Assembly (NCBI RefSeq): GCF_017813395.1
Contig: NZ_JAGIZB010000025.1
Location: 1 to 64,000 of the forward strand
Origin: Pararoseomonas baculiformis
GTDB lineage: Bacteria; Pseudomonadota; Alphaproteobacteria; Acetobacterales; Acetobacteraceae
DNA length: 64,000 nucleotides
Direction: 5' to 3'
The translations under genes and the position numbers were made by a program. Below are positions 47,122 through 59,278 of this stretch, piece by piece (the first letter of the stretch is position 1; every line of letters starts with the position of its first letter). Below the pieces are notes generated by a model. It did no database searches. It saw nothing but the letters and a program-made list of their open reading frames with translations, and was not told the origin of the DNA.

Positions 47122-49467
47122 ATGGAAGAAGCCGAGTCCAGCGCGCCCGTTTCACGCAATGGCGGGCCGAGCTTCGATGGCGGGCTGTTCGGGGATGGTC
47201 TCGTGGCCGCCCCGCCTGCCACGGCGAAGGGAAAACGCCGCGCCGCCGCGCCCAAGGGGCCGCCGGTGCGCCGCATCCGCGTGCTGCTGCCCATCCCGCT
47301 CGATACGCCGGGGGGCGGGGCCTATGACTACCGCGTGCCCGGCGGCACGCCCTTGCCGGAGGCCGGCAGCTTCGTCGCCGTGCCCCTGGGCGGGCGGGAG
47401 ATGCTCGGCGTGGTCTGGGATGGTGAGCCCGACCCCAACCTGCCCGAGGGCAAGCTGCGCGACATCCTGGGCGTCCTCCCCGCGCCGCCGATGAAGGAGG
47501 CGCTGCGGCGCTTCGTCGAATGGGTGGCGGCCTACACGCTTTCCCCGCCCGGCGCGGTGCTGCGCATGGCGATGTCGGTGCCCTCCGCGCTGGAACCGCC
47601 GGGCCAGCAGGCCGGGTGGAAGCTCTCCGCCGCCGGGGAGGCGGCGCGCGACGGGGCGCCGGGCTACCGCATGACCACGCAGCGCCGCCGCGTGCTGGAG
47701 GCGATGGAACGCGGCGAGCCCCGCGCCGGCGCCGATATCGCCGAGGAGGCGGAGGTCTCGACCGGCGTGCTGCGCGGCCTGGCCGATGCCGGGCTGATCG
47801 AACCCGCTCTTCTGCCGAGGCCCCGCAGCTTCGCCCGGCCCGATCCCGAATATCCCGGCCCCGCCCTGGGCGAGGACCAGGAGGAGGCGGCTTCGAAGCT
47901 GCGCGAATCCGTGGCGAAGCGCGCCTTCGGCGTCACGCTGCTGGCGGGCGTCACTGGATCGGGCAAGACCGAGGTCTATCTGGATGCCGTGGCCGAATGC
48001 CTGCGCCAGGGGCGGCAGGCGCTGGTGCTGCTGCCCGAGATCGCCCTCTCCTCCCAATGGCTGGACCGGTTCAAGGCGCGGTTCGGCTGCGCCCCGGCCA
48101 TCTGGCATTCCGAGCTTTCGGGCCGCCTGCGCCGGGCCACCTGGCGCGCGGTGGCGGATGGGGAGGCCTCGGTGCTCGTGGGCGCCCGCTCCGCCCTGTT
48201 CCTGCCCTTCCCGGATCTCGGCCTGATCATCATCGACGAGGAGCACGAGACCGCCTTCAAGCAGGAGGACGGGGTCATCTACCATGCGCGGGACATGGCG
48301 GTGGTGCGGGCCCGGATGGCCGAGGCCACCTGCGTCCTCGTCTCCGCGACCCCGAGCCTGGAGACGCTGACCAATGCCGAGCAGGGCCGCTATTCCGCGG
48401 TGAACCTGCCCCGGCGCCACGGCAGCGCCGGCCTGCCGGAGGTGACGGTGCTGGACCTGCGCAAGGTTCCGCCCGAGCGCGGCCGCTTCATCTCGCCCCC
48501 GCTGATCGAGGCCATCACCGAAACCCTGGCCCGGGGGGAGCAGGCGATGCTCTTCCTCAACCGCCGGGGCTATGCCCCGATGACGCTGTGCCGCACCTGC
48601 GGGCACCGCATCCGCTGCCCGAACTGCACGGCCTGGCTGGTGGAGCACCGCGCCCAGCGCCGCCTGCAGTGCCATCATTGCGGCCATGCCGAGCCCATCC
48701 CCCAGCACTGCCCGGAATGCGGCGCGGAGGGCAGCCTGACGGCCATCGGGCCGGGGGTGGAGCGCGTGCAGGAGGAGGCCGCGGTTCTCTTCCCCGATGC
48801 GCGGCGCCTTGTCATGGCTTCGGACACCATCCCGGGACCCGCGGCGGCGGCGGAGGCGGCCCGGCAGATCGCGGATCGCGAAGTGGACCTGCTGATCGGC
48901 ACGCAGATCGTCGCCAAGGGCTGGCACTTCGCCCATCTCACCCTGGTCGGGGTGGTGGATGCCGATCTGGGCCTGGCGGGGGGCGACCTGCGGGCGGCGG
49001 AGCGGACCGTGCAACTGCTCCACCAGGTTTCCGGCCGCGCGGGCCGCGCGGAGAGCCCGGGGCGCGTGATGCTGCAATCCTGGAACCCCGAGCACCCTGT
49101 GATGCAGGCCCTCATCTCCGGCGACCTGCCGGCCTTCATGGCCGAGGAAGCGGAGGCGCGGCGCCCCGGCGGATGGCCGCCCTTCGGTCGCCTCGCGGCC
49201 CTGATCGTCAGCTCCGAGGATGAGCGGGCGGCGGACCGGGTGGCACGCGACCTCGGGCTGGCTGCCCCCGGCGGGGATGGGGTGCAGGTTCTCGGCCCGG
49301 CACCGGCGCCGCTTGCCATGCTGCGGGGGCGGCACCGGCGCCGACTGCTGCTGAAGGCGCGGCGGGACGTGGCGGTGCAGGCCCTGCTGCGGGAGTGGCT
49401 GTCCCGTGTGGAGGTGCCGAATGCCGTGAGGGTCCAGGTGGATGTGGACCCCGTGAGCTTCCTCTAG
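47122..49467 (+). CDS. priA: primosomal protein N' (replication restart helicase PriA)
   Basis: The start ATG 47122 gives 781 residues; much longer in-frame extensions run antisense through fsa and are rejected. PriA reloads the replisome at collapsed forks. Visible are the N-terminal DNA-binding domain ([25 protein letters not shown]), Walker [12 protein letters not shown], the DEEH box ([13 protein letters not shown]), a zinc module with eight cysteines ([14 protein letters not shown] to CPECG) and helicase motifs [12 protein letters not shown] and QVSGRAGRA. The first 50 residues are an extra low-complexity stretch. It precedes the ATP synthase operon, as in many alphaproteobacteria. Confidence 0.96.
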   Translation: MEEAESSAPVSRNGGPSFDGGLFGDGLVAAPPATAKGKRRAAAPKGPPVRRIRVLLPIPLDTPGGGAYDYRVPGGTPLPEAGSFVAVPLGGREMLGVVWDGEPDPNLPEGKLRDILGVLPAPPMKEALRRFVEWVAAYTLSPPGAVLRMAMSVPSALEPPGQQAGWKLSAAGEAARDGAPGYRMTTQRRRVLEAMERGEPRAGADIAEEAEVSTGVLRGLADAGLIEPALLPRPRSFARPDPEYPGPALGEDQEEAASKLRESVAKRAFGVTLLAGVTGSGKTEVYLDAVAECLRQGRQALVLLPEIALSSQWLDRFKARFGCAPAIWHSELSGRLRRATWRAVADGEASVLVGARSALFLPFPDLGLIIIDEEHETAFKQEDGVIYHARDMAVVRARMAEATCVLVSATPSLETLTNAEQGRYSAVNLPRRHGSAGLPEVTVLDLRKVPPERGRFISPPLIEAITETLARGEQAMLFLNRRGYAPMTLCRTCGHRIRCPNCTAWLVEHRAQRRLQCHHCGHAEPIPQHCPECGAEGSLTAIGPGVERVQEEAAVLFPDARRLVMASDTIPGPAAAAEAARQIADREVDLLIGTQIVAKGWHFAHLTLVGVVDADLGLAGGDLRAAERTVQLLHQVSGRAGRAESPGRVMLQSWNPEHPVMQALISGDLPAFMAEEAEARRPGGWPPFGRLAALIVSSEDERAADRVARDLGLAAPGGDGVQVLGPAPAPLAMLRGRHRRRLLLKARRDVAVQALLREWLSRVEVPNAVRVQVDVDPVSFL

Positions 49468-49478
49468 CCAGCCCTGAA

Positions 49479-49505
49479 CCCGCCCCGGAGGGGATCCGGG
49501 GCGGG
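49479..49505. terminator. bidirectional hairpin between priA and the small minus-strand gene
   Basis: A perfect 11-bp GC stem (49479-49489 with 49495-49505) with a 5-base loop lies between convergent genes. There is no T run, but it is well placed to terminate both. Confidence 0.5.
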
Positions 49506-49526
49506 GCCTTCGATGCGGGCGGCGGC

Positions 49527-49790
49527 TCAGCCCTGGCGGGGCAGGTCCTCGATGGCATTGCGGGCGGTAGCCACGCCCTCGCCCTCGATCCGGCTCTCCA
49601 CCGGGTCCGGATGGTCCACGAATCCGGGCAGGGGGGATTTCAGGGCCGGGTCGGCATGGGTGGGGTCCTTCTCCAGCGCCTCGTCCAGCTCCGCGCCGCG
49701 GCCGATTCCGGGCTGCACCCCCGGCTCCCATCCACCGGTTTCCCGGAGCTCTTTCACCTCCGGCTGCTGCTGCACCTTGGGGTCGGCCAT
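49527..49790 (-). CDS. small hydrophilic hypothetical protein
   Basis: The 87-residue protein is acidic and proline-rich with no hydrophobic core (MADPKVQQQPEVKELRETGGW, then repeated DP and GE pairs). It looks intrinsically disordered. It lies 4 bp after another small disordered protein on the same strand, suggesting a two-gene unit. I recognise no family. Confidence 0.6.
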   Translation of the reverse strand: MADPKVQQQPEVKELRETGGWEPGVQPGIGRGAELDEALEKDPTHADPALKSPLPGFVDHPDPVESRIEGEGVATARNAIEDLPRQG

Positions 49791-49794
49791 GGGA

Positions 49795-50052
49795 TCAGGG
49801 CTTCTCGGTTGAAACGATGCCGGTCTCGCCCACGCCCTTGTCCGTCTTGTCGCCCAGGTCCTCGCCGCCGGGGGTGATGAAGCCGGTGGTGCCCGTGTTC
49901 ATGTTGGCGGGGTCGGAGGCGGGGAAGGTGTCCTCCACGGCCTTGTCCGCCTTCGCCTGGGCGCCGGCGCCGGGCTTGATGTCGGAAACCCAGGAATTGG
50001 TTTCCTTGTCGTGCTTCTGGTCGGTGGTGTCCCGTTTCGTGTCGCCGCTCAT
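49795..50052 (-). CDS. small disordered protein with EDTFPASDP motif
   Basis: ATG 50052 follows GGAGG and gives 85 residues; a longer in-frame frame has no proper start. The sequence is hydrophilic, rich in Asp, Lys, Thr and Gly, and contains KAVEDTFPASDPANMNTGT. The VEDTFPASDP string recurs in small alphaproteobacterial proteins of unknown function. It forms a pair with the gene at 49527. The composition recalls desiccation- or stress-related disordered proteins, but that is speculation. Confidence 0.65.
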   Translation of the reverse strand: MSGDTKRDTTDQKHDKETNSWVSDIKPGAGAQAKADKAVEDTFPASDPANMNTGTTGFITPGGEDLGDKTDKGVGETGIVSTEKP

Positions 50053-50430
50053 GCATGCCTCCTCGGGAGGATTGTCGTGGTTGGGCCGGGCCTTCCGGCA
50101 CAGCGGTGCCACGACCCGTCGGGTATGAAGCGCCGCAGGCCAGGGCAGGGTTCCATTGCGGGGGCGCCATCCCCATTTCATTTCTCCGACCTGCTTCCTC
50201 ACGGCGCCTGCGTGGCGGGGAAGTGGCCGGGAAGTCTCGCGGAGGCGCCTTCGTTCCGCTTCAGGCGATTGCCGCCCCGCATTGCATCATGTTAAGGGGC
50301 CCGCGCCGACGCCTGGGGGGATTCCCGGGGCGTCTCGCGCAGGTTCGTGAAACCCCGGTGACGCCAGCATGGCAGCCACGGGGTGGAGCGGGCCGTAGGG
50401 TCCTCACCAACCCCTCGAACGGGATCGCCT
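50053..50430. other. 378-base non-coding interval upstream of atpH
   Basis: No gene is supported. It should hold divergent promoters for the small gene pair and the ATP synthase operon. A possible -35 TTGCCG (50270-50275) lies 17 bp before a weak TTAAGG, near the AT-richer patch 50280-50297. The part next to atpH is GC-rich with no further signal. Confidence 0.4.
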
Positions 50431-51027
50431 GTGGCCTCCGAAGCAGCCGCCAACGACAAGCCCCAAAGCCACGCCTCGGGCATCCGCTCCGGGGGCGTCG
50501 CGCAGCGCTACGCCCTGGCCCTGCTGGAACTGGCCAAGGACAAAAAAACGGTTGATGCCGTTGCCGCCGATGTCGAGAACCTCGCCACCCTGGCGCGGGC
50601 CGATGGCGGCCTCCGCCCCTTCATCAACGATCCGCGCCTGGGCGCGAAGGCCCAACAGGACGGCGCCTTCGCCGTGCTGGACCGCGCCGGAATCGGCGGG
50701 GACGTGAAGAAGATGGTGGGCGTGCTGATCGCCAATCGCCGCCTCGTGGAGCTGCCGGGCGTGCTGGCGAGCTTCGGGGCGCTGCTGGCCGAGCAGCGCG
50801 GCCAGCAGGCCGCCGAGGTCACCACCGCCCATCCGCTGAGCGCGACCCAGCGCACCCAGATCGTGGCCCGCCTCACCGAGGCTGGCTTTTCGAATGTCCG
50901 CCTGTCCGAGACGGTGGACCCGTCCATCCTGGGCGGCCTGATCGTGAGGATCGGGTCCCGCCTGTACGACACATCCATCAAGTCCAGGCTTCAGCGCCTG
51001 AGCTACGCCATGAAGGGGGCCGCCTGA
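50431..51027 (+). CDS. atpH: ATP synthase F1 subunit delta
   Basis: AtpH links F1 to the peripheral stalk. From GTG 50431 the product is 198 residues; an upstream in-frame start would add 16 unlikely residues. [14 protein letters not shown] is the characteristic N-terminus, and the C-terminal segment [34 protein letters not shown] is diagnostic. It starts atpHAGDC; subunits a, b and c of Fo are not adjacent, as is usual in alphaproteobacteria. Confidence 0.95.
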   Translation: MASEAAANDKPQSHASGIRSGGVAQRYALALLELAKDKKTVDAVAADVENLATLARADGGLRPFINDPRLGAKAQQDGAFAVLDRAGIGGDVKKMVGVLIANRRLVELPGVLASFGALLAEQRGQQAAEVTTAHPLSATQRTQIVARLTEAGFSNVRLSETVDPSILGGLIVRIGSRLYDTSIKSRLQRLSYAMKGAA

Positions 51028-51029
51028 CC

Positions 51030-52562
51030 ATGGACATCCGTCCCGCCGAAATTTCCGATATCCTGAAGCAGCAGATCGCTGGCTTTGACACCGAGGCCGA
51101 CGTGGCCGAGGTCGGCACCGTCCTGACGGTCGGTGACGGCATCGCCCGTTGCTATGGCCTGCAGAACGTCATGGCCGGCGAGATGGTGGAGTTCCCCTCC
51201 GCCGGCGTGCGCGGCATGGCGCTGAACCTCGAGACCGACAATGTCGGCATCGTGGTGTTCGGCGATGACAGCCGCATCCGCGAGGGCGACACCGTCTCCC
51301 GCACCGGCACCATCGTGGACGTGCCGGTGGGCAAGGGCCTGCTCGGCCGCGTGGTCGATGGCCTCGGCAACCCGATCGACGGCAAGGGCCCGCTCACCGA
51401 CGTGACGCGCTCGCGCGTCGAGGTGAAGGCGCCGGGCATCATTCCCCGCAAGTCCGTGCACGAGCCGATGCAGACGGGCATCAAGGCGATCGACAGCCTG
51501 ATCCCGATCGGCCGCGGCCAGCGCGAGCTGGTCATCGGTGACCGCCAGACGGGCAAGACCGCTGTCATCATCGACACGATCCTGAACCAGAAGACGATCA
51601 ACGCCGGCGGGGACGAGAGCAAGAAGCTCTACTGCATCTACGTCGCGATCGGCCAGAAGCGCTCCACCGTCGCCCAGCTCGTCCGCACCCTCGAGGAGCG
51701 CGGCGCGATGGAGTACTCGATCGTCGTGGCCGCCACGGCCTCCGACCCGGCCCCGATGCAGTTCCTCGCGCCCTATACGGGCTGCACCATGGGCGAGTTC
51801 TTCCGCGACAACGGCATGCACGCGGTCATCTTCTATGATGACCTCTCCAAGCAGGCCGTGGCCTACCGCCAGATGTCGCTGCTGCTGCGCCGTCCGCCGG
51901 GCCGCGAGGCCTATCCGGGCGACGTGTTCTACCTGCACTCCCGCCTGCTGGAGCGCGCGGCGAAGATGGGCGAGGCCGCCGGCCTTGGCTCGCTGACCGC
52001 GCTGCCAGTGATCGAGACGCAGGCGGGCGACGTGTCCGCCTATATCCCGACTAACGTGATCTCCATCACGGACGGCCAGATCTTCCTTGAGACCGAACTG
52101 TTCTTCAAGGGCATCCGCCCGGCCGTGAACGTGGGTCTGTCGGTGTCCCGCGTGGGCTCGGCGGCCCAGATCAAGGCCATGAAGCAGGTCGCCGGCAAGA
52201 TTAAGCTGGAACTGGCGCAGTACCGCGAGATGGCGGCCTTCGCGCAGTTCGCCTCCGACCTCGACGCCTCCACCCAGGCCCTGCTGGCCCGCGGCGCGCG
52301 GCTGACCGAGCTGCTGAAGCAGCCCCAGTACGCGCCGGTTCCGGTTGAGGAGCAGGTGGTGTCGATCTTCGCCGGTACGCGCGGCTACCTGGACAAGGTG
52401 CCCGTGAACCGCGTCGGCGAGTTCGAGAACCGCATGCTGAGCGAGCTGAAGGCCACCAAGCCCGAGATCCTGGAGTCGATCCGCAGCAGCGGGCAGATCA
52501 CCGGCGACAACGACAAGGCTCTGGCTGCCTTCCTCGACGACTTCGCCAAGTCCTTCGGCTGA
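51030..52562 (+). CDS. atpA: ATP synthase F1 subunit alpha
   Basis: The 510-residue protein has [31 protein letters not shown] at the N-terminus, the P-loop [13 protein letters not shown], the family signature near [17 protein letters not shown], and [17 protein letters not shown]-type sequence before the P-loop. Alpha subunits are non-catalytic nucleotide-binding partners of beta. It starts two bases after atpH. Confidence 0.98.
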   Translation: MDIRPAEISDILKQQIAGFDTEADVAEVGTVLTVGDGIARCYGLQNVMAGEMVEFPSAGVRGMALNLETDNVGIVVFGDDSRIREGDTVSRTGTIVDVPVGKGLLGRVVDGLGNPIDGKGPLTDVTRSRVEVKAPGIIPRKSVHEPMQTGIKAIDSLIPIGRGQRELVIGDRQTGKTAVIIDTILNQKTINAGGDESKKLYCIYVAIGQKRSTVAQLVRTLEERGAMEYSIVVAATASDPAPMQFLAPYTGCTMGEFFRDNGMHAVIFYDDLSKQAVAYRQMSLLLRRPPGREAYPGDVFYLHSRLLERAAKMGEAAGLGSLTALPVIETQAGDVSAYIPTNVISITDGQIFLETELFFKGIRPAVNVGLSVSRVGSAAQIKAMKQVAGKIKLELAQYREMAAFAQFASDLDASTQALLARGARLTELLKQPQYAPVPVEEQVVSIFAGTRGYLDKVPVNRVGEFENRMLSELKATKPEILESIRSSGQITGDNDKALAAFLDDFAKSFG

Positions 52563-52586
52563 GCCGGGAGGGAGCGGAGAGCCTCC

Positions 52587-54918
<2,332 letters not shown>

Positions 54919-54921
54919 GCC

Positions 54922-55332
54922 ATGGCAACCTTCGACCTCGAGCTGGTGAGTCCGGAGCGCCTACTCCTCTCGCGCCCCGTCGAGATGGCCGTCATCCCGG
55001 CGGTCGAAGGCGACATGGGCGTGCTGCCGAACCATGCCCCGATGATCGTCGCCCTGAAGGGCGGCGTGATCCGGGTGACGGAGGGCGGGCGGGAGACCGA
55101 GCGCCTCTTCATCATGGGCGGCTTCGCCGAGATCACCCCGACCCGCGTGACGGTGCTGGCGGATGAGGCGACCCCGGTCGCCACCCTGTCCCGCGCCGCC
55201 GCGACCCAGCGCGTGACCGAGGCGGAGGCCGCCCTGGCCGCCGCCGCGAATGACGCGCCGGAGATCCGGGAAAAGGCGATGGACCGCGTGATGGCCGCCC
55301 GCGCCATGCAGGAGGCCGCCCAGGCCGCCTGA
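54922..55332 (+). CDS. atpC: ATP synthase F1 subunit epsilon
   Basis: The 136-residue protein starts three bases after atpD. The N-terminal beta-sandwich has FDLELVSPERLLLSRPVEMAVIPAVEGDMGVLPNHAPMIVALKGGVIRV, and the C-terminal helical hairpin is alanine-rich. Epsilon couples rotation and inhibits ATP hydrolysis. It is the last gene before a terminator. Confidence 0.96.
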   Translation: MATFDLELVSPERLLLSRPVEMAVIPAVEGDMGVLPNHAPMIVALKGGVIRVTEGGRETERLFIMGGFAEITPTRVTVLADEATPVATLSRAAATQRVTEAEAALAAAANDAPEIREKAMDRVMAARAMQEAAQAA

Positions 55333-55400
55333 ACGCTCCTGGCGGGTGGTTGAAACCCCCCGCGGGAGCCGCGAGATGTCATCAGCCTGTCATTGCCCAG

Positions 55401-55430
55401 CGGGGCGGCCTGACCCCAGGCCGCCCCGTT
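55401..55430 (+). terminator. terminator of the ATP synthase operon
   Basis: A perfect 11-bp stem (55401-55411 with 55418-55428) with a 6-base loop is followed by TT only. It lies 70 bp after atpC. Confidence 0.6.
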
Positions 55431-55475
55431 GCACTATGATGACCTGCTAGAATCGCCGTAAGGGCCTGGAAGCGC

Positions 55476-56333
55476 ATGAAGCACTGGACGCTCGACCAGA
55501 TCGCCTGGGACAGCTTCGACCCGTCGAAGGTCGATCCCGAGATCATCCCGCTGGTGAAGGCCGCCGCCCTGGTGGAGAAGAACGGCGTTGACTACGCCGT
55601 CTATCTCAACAACGTCTTCGTCGGAGACCCCGATTTCCGCCAGGCCGCCGACAACTGGGCGGTGGAGGAGGTCCAGCACGGCGATGCGCTGGGCAAATGG
55701 GGCGAGCTGGCCGATTCCGGCTGGTCCTTCGACGAGGCTTTCAGCCGCTACCGCGCGGGCTACAAAATCGATGTGAAGGCCGATGCCTCCATCCGTGGCT
55801 CCCGCACGGGGGAGCTGATTGCCCGCTGCATGGTCGAGACCGGCACCTCCTCCTATTACACCGCGCTGGGCGACAGCACGGAGGAGCCTGTGCTGAAGCA
55901 GGTCTGCCGCCTGATCGCGGCGGACGAGTACCGGCACTTCAAGCTCTTCTACGACCACATGAAGCGCTATCTGGCGCGCGAGAAGCTCTCCTTCCCCAAG
56001 CGCCTGCGCGTCGCGGCCGGCCGCATCGGGGAATCTGAGGATGACGAGCTGGCCTTCGCCTATCACTGCGGCAATGAAACGCCGGACACGCCTTACAGCC
56101 ATGATCGCTGCATCACCGGCTATATGGGCCGGGCGATGGCCTTCTACCGCTTCCGCCATATCGAGCGGGGGATGGGCATGGTCTTCAAGTCCATCGGCCT
56201 GGAGCCGCGGGGCCGGATGTCGGACCTGGCCGCCAAGGGTGCGTGGAAGCTGCTGCAATGGCGGCGCGAGAAGTATCGGCAGGCGCTGATCAAGGCGGCG
56301 AACGAGAACGCGCCGAACCGGGCCGCGGCCTGA
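55476..56333 (+). CDS. ferritin-like di-iron protein
   Basis: The 285-residue protein has two carboxylate-bridged metal motifs, EEVQHG (about residues 63-68) and DEYRHFKLFY (about 151-160), in a long helical bundle, matching ferritin-like or acyl-ACP-desaturase-like di-iron proteins. It has no signal peptide. Family members in alphaproteobacteria are annotated only as ferritin-like domain proteins. A -10-like TAGAAT lies at 55448-55453 and a good TGGAAG ribosome site precedes ATG 55476. The enzymatic activity is unknown. Confidence 0.8.
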   Translation: MKHWTLDQIAWDSFDPSKVDPEIIPLVKAAALVEKNGVDYAVYLNNVFVGDPDFRQAADNWAVEEVQHGDALGKWGELADSGWSFDEAFSRYRAGYKIDVKADASIRGSRTGELIARCMVETGTSSYYTALGDSTEEPVLKQVCRLIAADEYRHFKLFYDHMKRYLAREKLSFPKRLRVAAGRIGESEDDELAFAYHCGNETPDTPYSHDRCITGYMGRAMAFYRFRHIERGMGMVFKSIGLEPRGRMSDLAAKGAWKLLQWRREKYRQALIKAANENAPNRAAA

Positions 56334-56334
56334 C

Positions 56335-57486
56335 ATGTTTCATCCCCCGTCCCTCATGGCGGGGGAGATATCCCGCCGCGCTGCGCTGGGAGCCGGCATC
56401 TCCTTCGGCCTCGCCGGCTGTGCCCAGGCGCAGCCCCGGGCGCCGCAGCGGAACCCGCCCCCAGGGCTGTGGCAGATCGCGCGTGATCGCGGCTTCTCCT
56501 TCGGCGCTGCGGTGCAGGCCAATCTGCTCCGCACCGATCCGCTCTATGCCGCCGCCTATGAGGGCGAGGTTGGCGTCCTCGTCCCGGAATTCGAGGCGAA
56601 GTGGTCCAGCCTGCAGCCCCGCGAAGGCGAGTTCACCTTCGCAGAACTCGAGGCAATCGTTCTCTGGGGGCAGGCGCGCGGCCGCACCACCCGTGGCCAT
56701 GCGCTGGTCTGGCATGATGCCTTCCCTGCCTGGGCCCTGGCGGCCCTTTCCGAGAGCCCGGCCCGGGCCCGTTCCGTCATGGCAGCCCATATCGCCCGGG
56801 TGCTGTCCACCACCAGGCGCCACATCCGTGACTGGGACGTGGTGAACGAGCCCATCGCGGATCCGCCGGGCAGCGATACGCCCCAGGCCGATGGGGAGCT
56901 GCGGAACTCGCCTTTCCTCCGTGCCCTCGGCCCCTCCTATATCGAAACCGCCTTCCGCCTGGCGCGGGAGCAGGATGCCACGCTGCGCCTCGTGCTGAAC
57001 GAATACGGGGTGGAGGAGGATACGCCCTGGGCCGAGGAGAAGCGGCGGCGGCTCCTGGTGCTGGTGCGGGACCTGTTGCGCCGGAAGGTGCCGATCGATG
57101 CCGTGGGAATCCAGGCGCATCTGCAGATGAACCGCCCCTTCAGCCCGGCGGTCTTCGCCGGTTTCGTTCGCTCCATCCGCGCCGAGGGGCTGTCGGTCAT
57201 CGTGACCGAACTGGATATCCGCGAGGCCGACGCGGTGCCCGAGGACTTCGTGGCGCGTGACCGCCTGATCGCCGAGAGGATCGCGGCCTTCATGAACTCC
57301 GCCATCGAGGCCGGGGTGAGGACCTTCCTGACCTGGGGGCTGGTGGATCGCTATTCCTGGCTGGTCACCGAGCCTGCCGTGACGCGGCGGGACGGCCGGC
57401 ACCATCGCGGCCTTCCGCTGGATTGGGAGTACAACCGCAAGGAGATGTGGCACGCCATGGCGCGAGGTTTCGCCGCCGCGGGCTGA
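56335..57486 (+). CDS. secreted GH10 endo-1,4-beta-xylanase, Tat lipoprotein
   Basis: The 383-residue protein belongs to glycoside hydrolase family 10. The acid/base glutamate is in DWDVVNEPI and the nucleophile glutamate in VIVTELDIRE; KWSSLQPREGEFTF and RGHALVWHD are also canonical. The N-terminus has a twin-arginine pattern (ISRRAALGAGIS) followed by LAGC, so it may be a Tat-exported lipoprotein. It starts two bases after the ferritin-like gene (ATG 56335) or at ATG 56356. GH10 enzymes cleave xylan; its place beside housekeeping genes with no other polysaccharide genes is unusual. Confidence 0.92.
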   Translation: MFHPPSLMAGEISRRAALGAGISFGLAGCAQAQPRAPQRNPPPGLWQIARDRGFSFGAAVQANLLRTDPLYAAAYEGEVGVLVPEFEAKWSSLQPREGEFTFAELEAIVLWGQARGRTTRGHALVWHDAFPAWALAALSESPARARSVMAAHIARVLSTTRRHIRDWDVVNEPIADPPGSDTPQADGELRNSPFLRALGPSYIETAFRLAREQDATLRLVLNEYGVEEDTPWAEEKRRRLLVLVRDLLRRKVPIDAVGIQAHLQMNRPFSPAVFAGFVRSIRAEGLSVIVTELDIREADAVPEDFVARDRLIAERIAAFMNSAIEAGVRTFLTWGLVDRYSWLVTEPAVTRRDGRHHRGLPLDWEYNRKEMWHAMARGFAAAG

Positions 57487-57506
57487 GCGCGCCGGGCGCC
57501 GCCCCC

Positions 57507-57995
57507 TCAGGCCGGGACGGCGTAGCGGGAGAAGTCCCGGGCAAGGCGTTCGTAGATCGGGCGCCGGAAGGGCACGGCAATGGCGGGCAACTCGGAAAGC
57601 GGTGCCCAGCGCCAGGCGTCGAACTCCTGATGGGCGTCGGCATCCAGCCGGATGTCGGAATCCTGGCCCAGGAAACGCAGGGCGAACCACATCTGGGTCT
57701 GGCCGCGATACCGCCCGCCCAGCGCCTTGCCCAGGAGATGAGCGGGCAGGTCGTAGTCCAGCCATTCGGCCATGCGGCCCAGCACGACCGCGTTCCGGGT
57801 TCCGATCTCCTCCTCCAACTCGCGGAGCACGGCCTCCTCGGGATCCTCGCCCTTGTCCAGCCCGCCCTGGGGGAGTTGCCAGGCGCCCGAGCGCGCCTCG
57901 CCGGCCGGTTGATCGGCACGGCGGGCGATCAGCACCAGCCCGTCGCGGTTGAAGAGGCAGGCGCCGACATTCGGGCGCAGGGGCAGCTGGGTCAT
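57507..57995 (-). CDS. rppH: RNA pyrophosphohydrolase (Nudix)
   Basis: RppH removes pyrophosphate from 5'-triphosphate mRNA to start decay. The 162-residue protein begins LPLRPNVGACLFNRDGLVLIARRAD and has the Nudix box GGLDKGEDPEEAVLRELEEEIG, with the WLDYDLP and YRGQTQMWFALRF segments specific to RppH. It begins one base after the deacetylase stop and is last in the gpmI-envC-ctpA-deacetylase-rppH chain, a conserved alphaproteobacterial order. Confidence 0.95.
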   Translation of the reverse strand: MTQLPLRPNVGACLFNRDGLVLIARRADQPAGEARSGAWQLPQGGLDKGEDPEEAVLRELEEEIGTRNAVVLGRMAEWLDYDLPAHLLGKALGGRYRGQTQMWFALRFLGQDSDIRLDADAHQEFDAWRWAPLSELPAIAVPFRRPIYERLARDFSRYAVPA

Positions 57996-57996
57996 C

Positions 57997-59253
57997 TCAG
58001 TTCCGGGGCAGGTCGTCGGGGCGGCGGATCAGGGCTGTGACCGGGGCCATGACCAGCCCGCGCTCCTCCAGCCCCGCCGCCCAGGCAGCGACGCGATCCA
58101 CCAGCACGGGCGAAACATCGGCGGCAAGGCCAAGCGCCGACCCGCGCTCCCGCGCAATCCGCTCCAGCTCCGTCAGGCGCCGGTCGATCTCCGTCCGGGT
58201 GGCGGGCTCGTCCACTACCAGATCGACGGCGCGGCCCCAGGCTCGGGCGGGGTTCGGCGCGCCCGGCCGGGGATCGATGTAGAGCAGCCCGCGATCCCGC
58301 AGCACGTCCTGCACCCCGCCGATCGCCTCGGGCAGGGCGGCGAAGCGCTCGCCCCGCATAGGGCCCAGCGCCCCGATCGCCCCGACCTGCCCGGCGATGC
58401 GGGAGAGCACCCAGGCCAGCCGGTCCGCGTTCTCCGCGGGCGGAAGGCTGGTCAGCAGCGCGCGGTCCCCCGGGTCGTTCACCGGGTAGCTGGCGGGCTC
58501 CAGGGGAAGGGCGCTCAGCACCTCCATGCCCCGTGCCCGGGCGCGTTCCAGCAAGGGGGCGGGGCGGCTGCCATAGGGGGAGAAGGCAAGGCTGGTCTCC
58601 GGCGGGAGGCGGCGGATCGCCTCCTCCGAGAGCGCGCCGGAGAGGCCCAGATTACCGATGACCAGCGCGATCCGCGGGCGGGTATCCGCGCGGTCGAAAG
58701 GCCGGCCGTAATACCGGATGGAGGTCCGCCCCTCGGCCCCGAGCCGGGGCAGGGGGCCATGGCGGGAGAGCTCCTGCAGGGCAGGATCCGGCGGGGGGAT
58801 CGGGCGGTCGGCCGAAGGCTCCGGGCGGCGGGCCGGCACGGGCAGGGGCGGAGGCTCGGGGGCACTGGGCAGCGCCGCCACCACGGGGGCCGGAGGAGGC
58901 GGGAGGGCGGCCGATGGCGGAATGGTCGGGGTAGCGGGCGCTTCCTGGCTGGCGGCACCCGGTGGCGTGGACGGTGCCTCGGGCGGCGCCGGAGAGGCGA
59001 GCTGCATGACGGGCGGCGTCTTCTCATCCGCCGCGGCCTGCGGGGGCGCCGCCGGTTCGGGCGCGGTCGCCGGCGGGGCCGCCCCGGGGGGCATGCCGGC
59101 ATCCTCAATCGCCACCGGGCCCCGCGATGCGCCGGGCGAACGGGTAAGGGAGGCGGGAATCCCGCCTTCGGGCGGCCCGGCACGGTGCAGCAGATAGGCA
59201 CCCGTGCCGAGCGAGGCGGCAAGAAGCAGCCAGAAGACGCCGAGGGCCTTCAT
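57997..59253 (-). CDS. divergent polysaccharide deacetylase family protein
   Basis: The 418-residue protein has one N-terminal membrane segment (KALGVFWLLLAASLGTGAYLL), a Pro/Ala-rich linker of about 130 residues, then a deacetylase-like domain of about 230 residues: RPRIALVIGNLGLSGALSEEAIRRLPPETSLAFSPYG, EVLSALPLEPASYPVNDPG, and LLYIDPRPG. This matches the divergent polysaccharide deacetylase family (COG2861). It is anchored in the inner membrane facing the periplasm. The gene sits in the envC-ctpA cluster, suggesting a cell-wall role; activity is unproven. Confidence 0.87.
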   Translation of the reverse strand: MKALGVFWLLLAASLGTGAYLLHRAGPPEGGIPASLTRSPGASRGPVAIEDAGMPPGAAPPATAPEPAAPPQAAADEKTPPVMQLASPAPPEAPSTPPGAASQEAPATPTIPPSAALPPPPAPVVAALPSAPEPPPLPVPARRPEPSADRPIPPPDPALQELSRHGPLPRLGAEGRTSIRYYGRPFDRADTRPRIALVIGNLGLSGALSEEAIRRLPPETSLAFSPYGSRPAPLLERARARGMEVLSALPLEPASYPVNDPGDRALLTSLPPAENADRLAWVLSRIAGQVGAIGALGPMRGERFAALPEAIGGVQDVLRDRGLLYIDPRPGAPNPARAWGRAVDLVVDEPATRTEIDRRLTELERIARERGSALGLAADVSPVLVDRVAAWAAGLEERGLVMAPVTALIRRPDDLPRN

Positions 59254-59278
59254 TGCGGGCTTCGGCGTCTCCCGTTGC

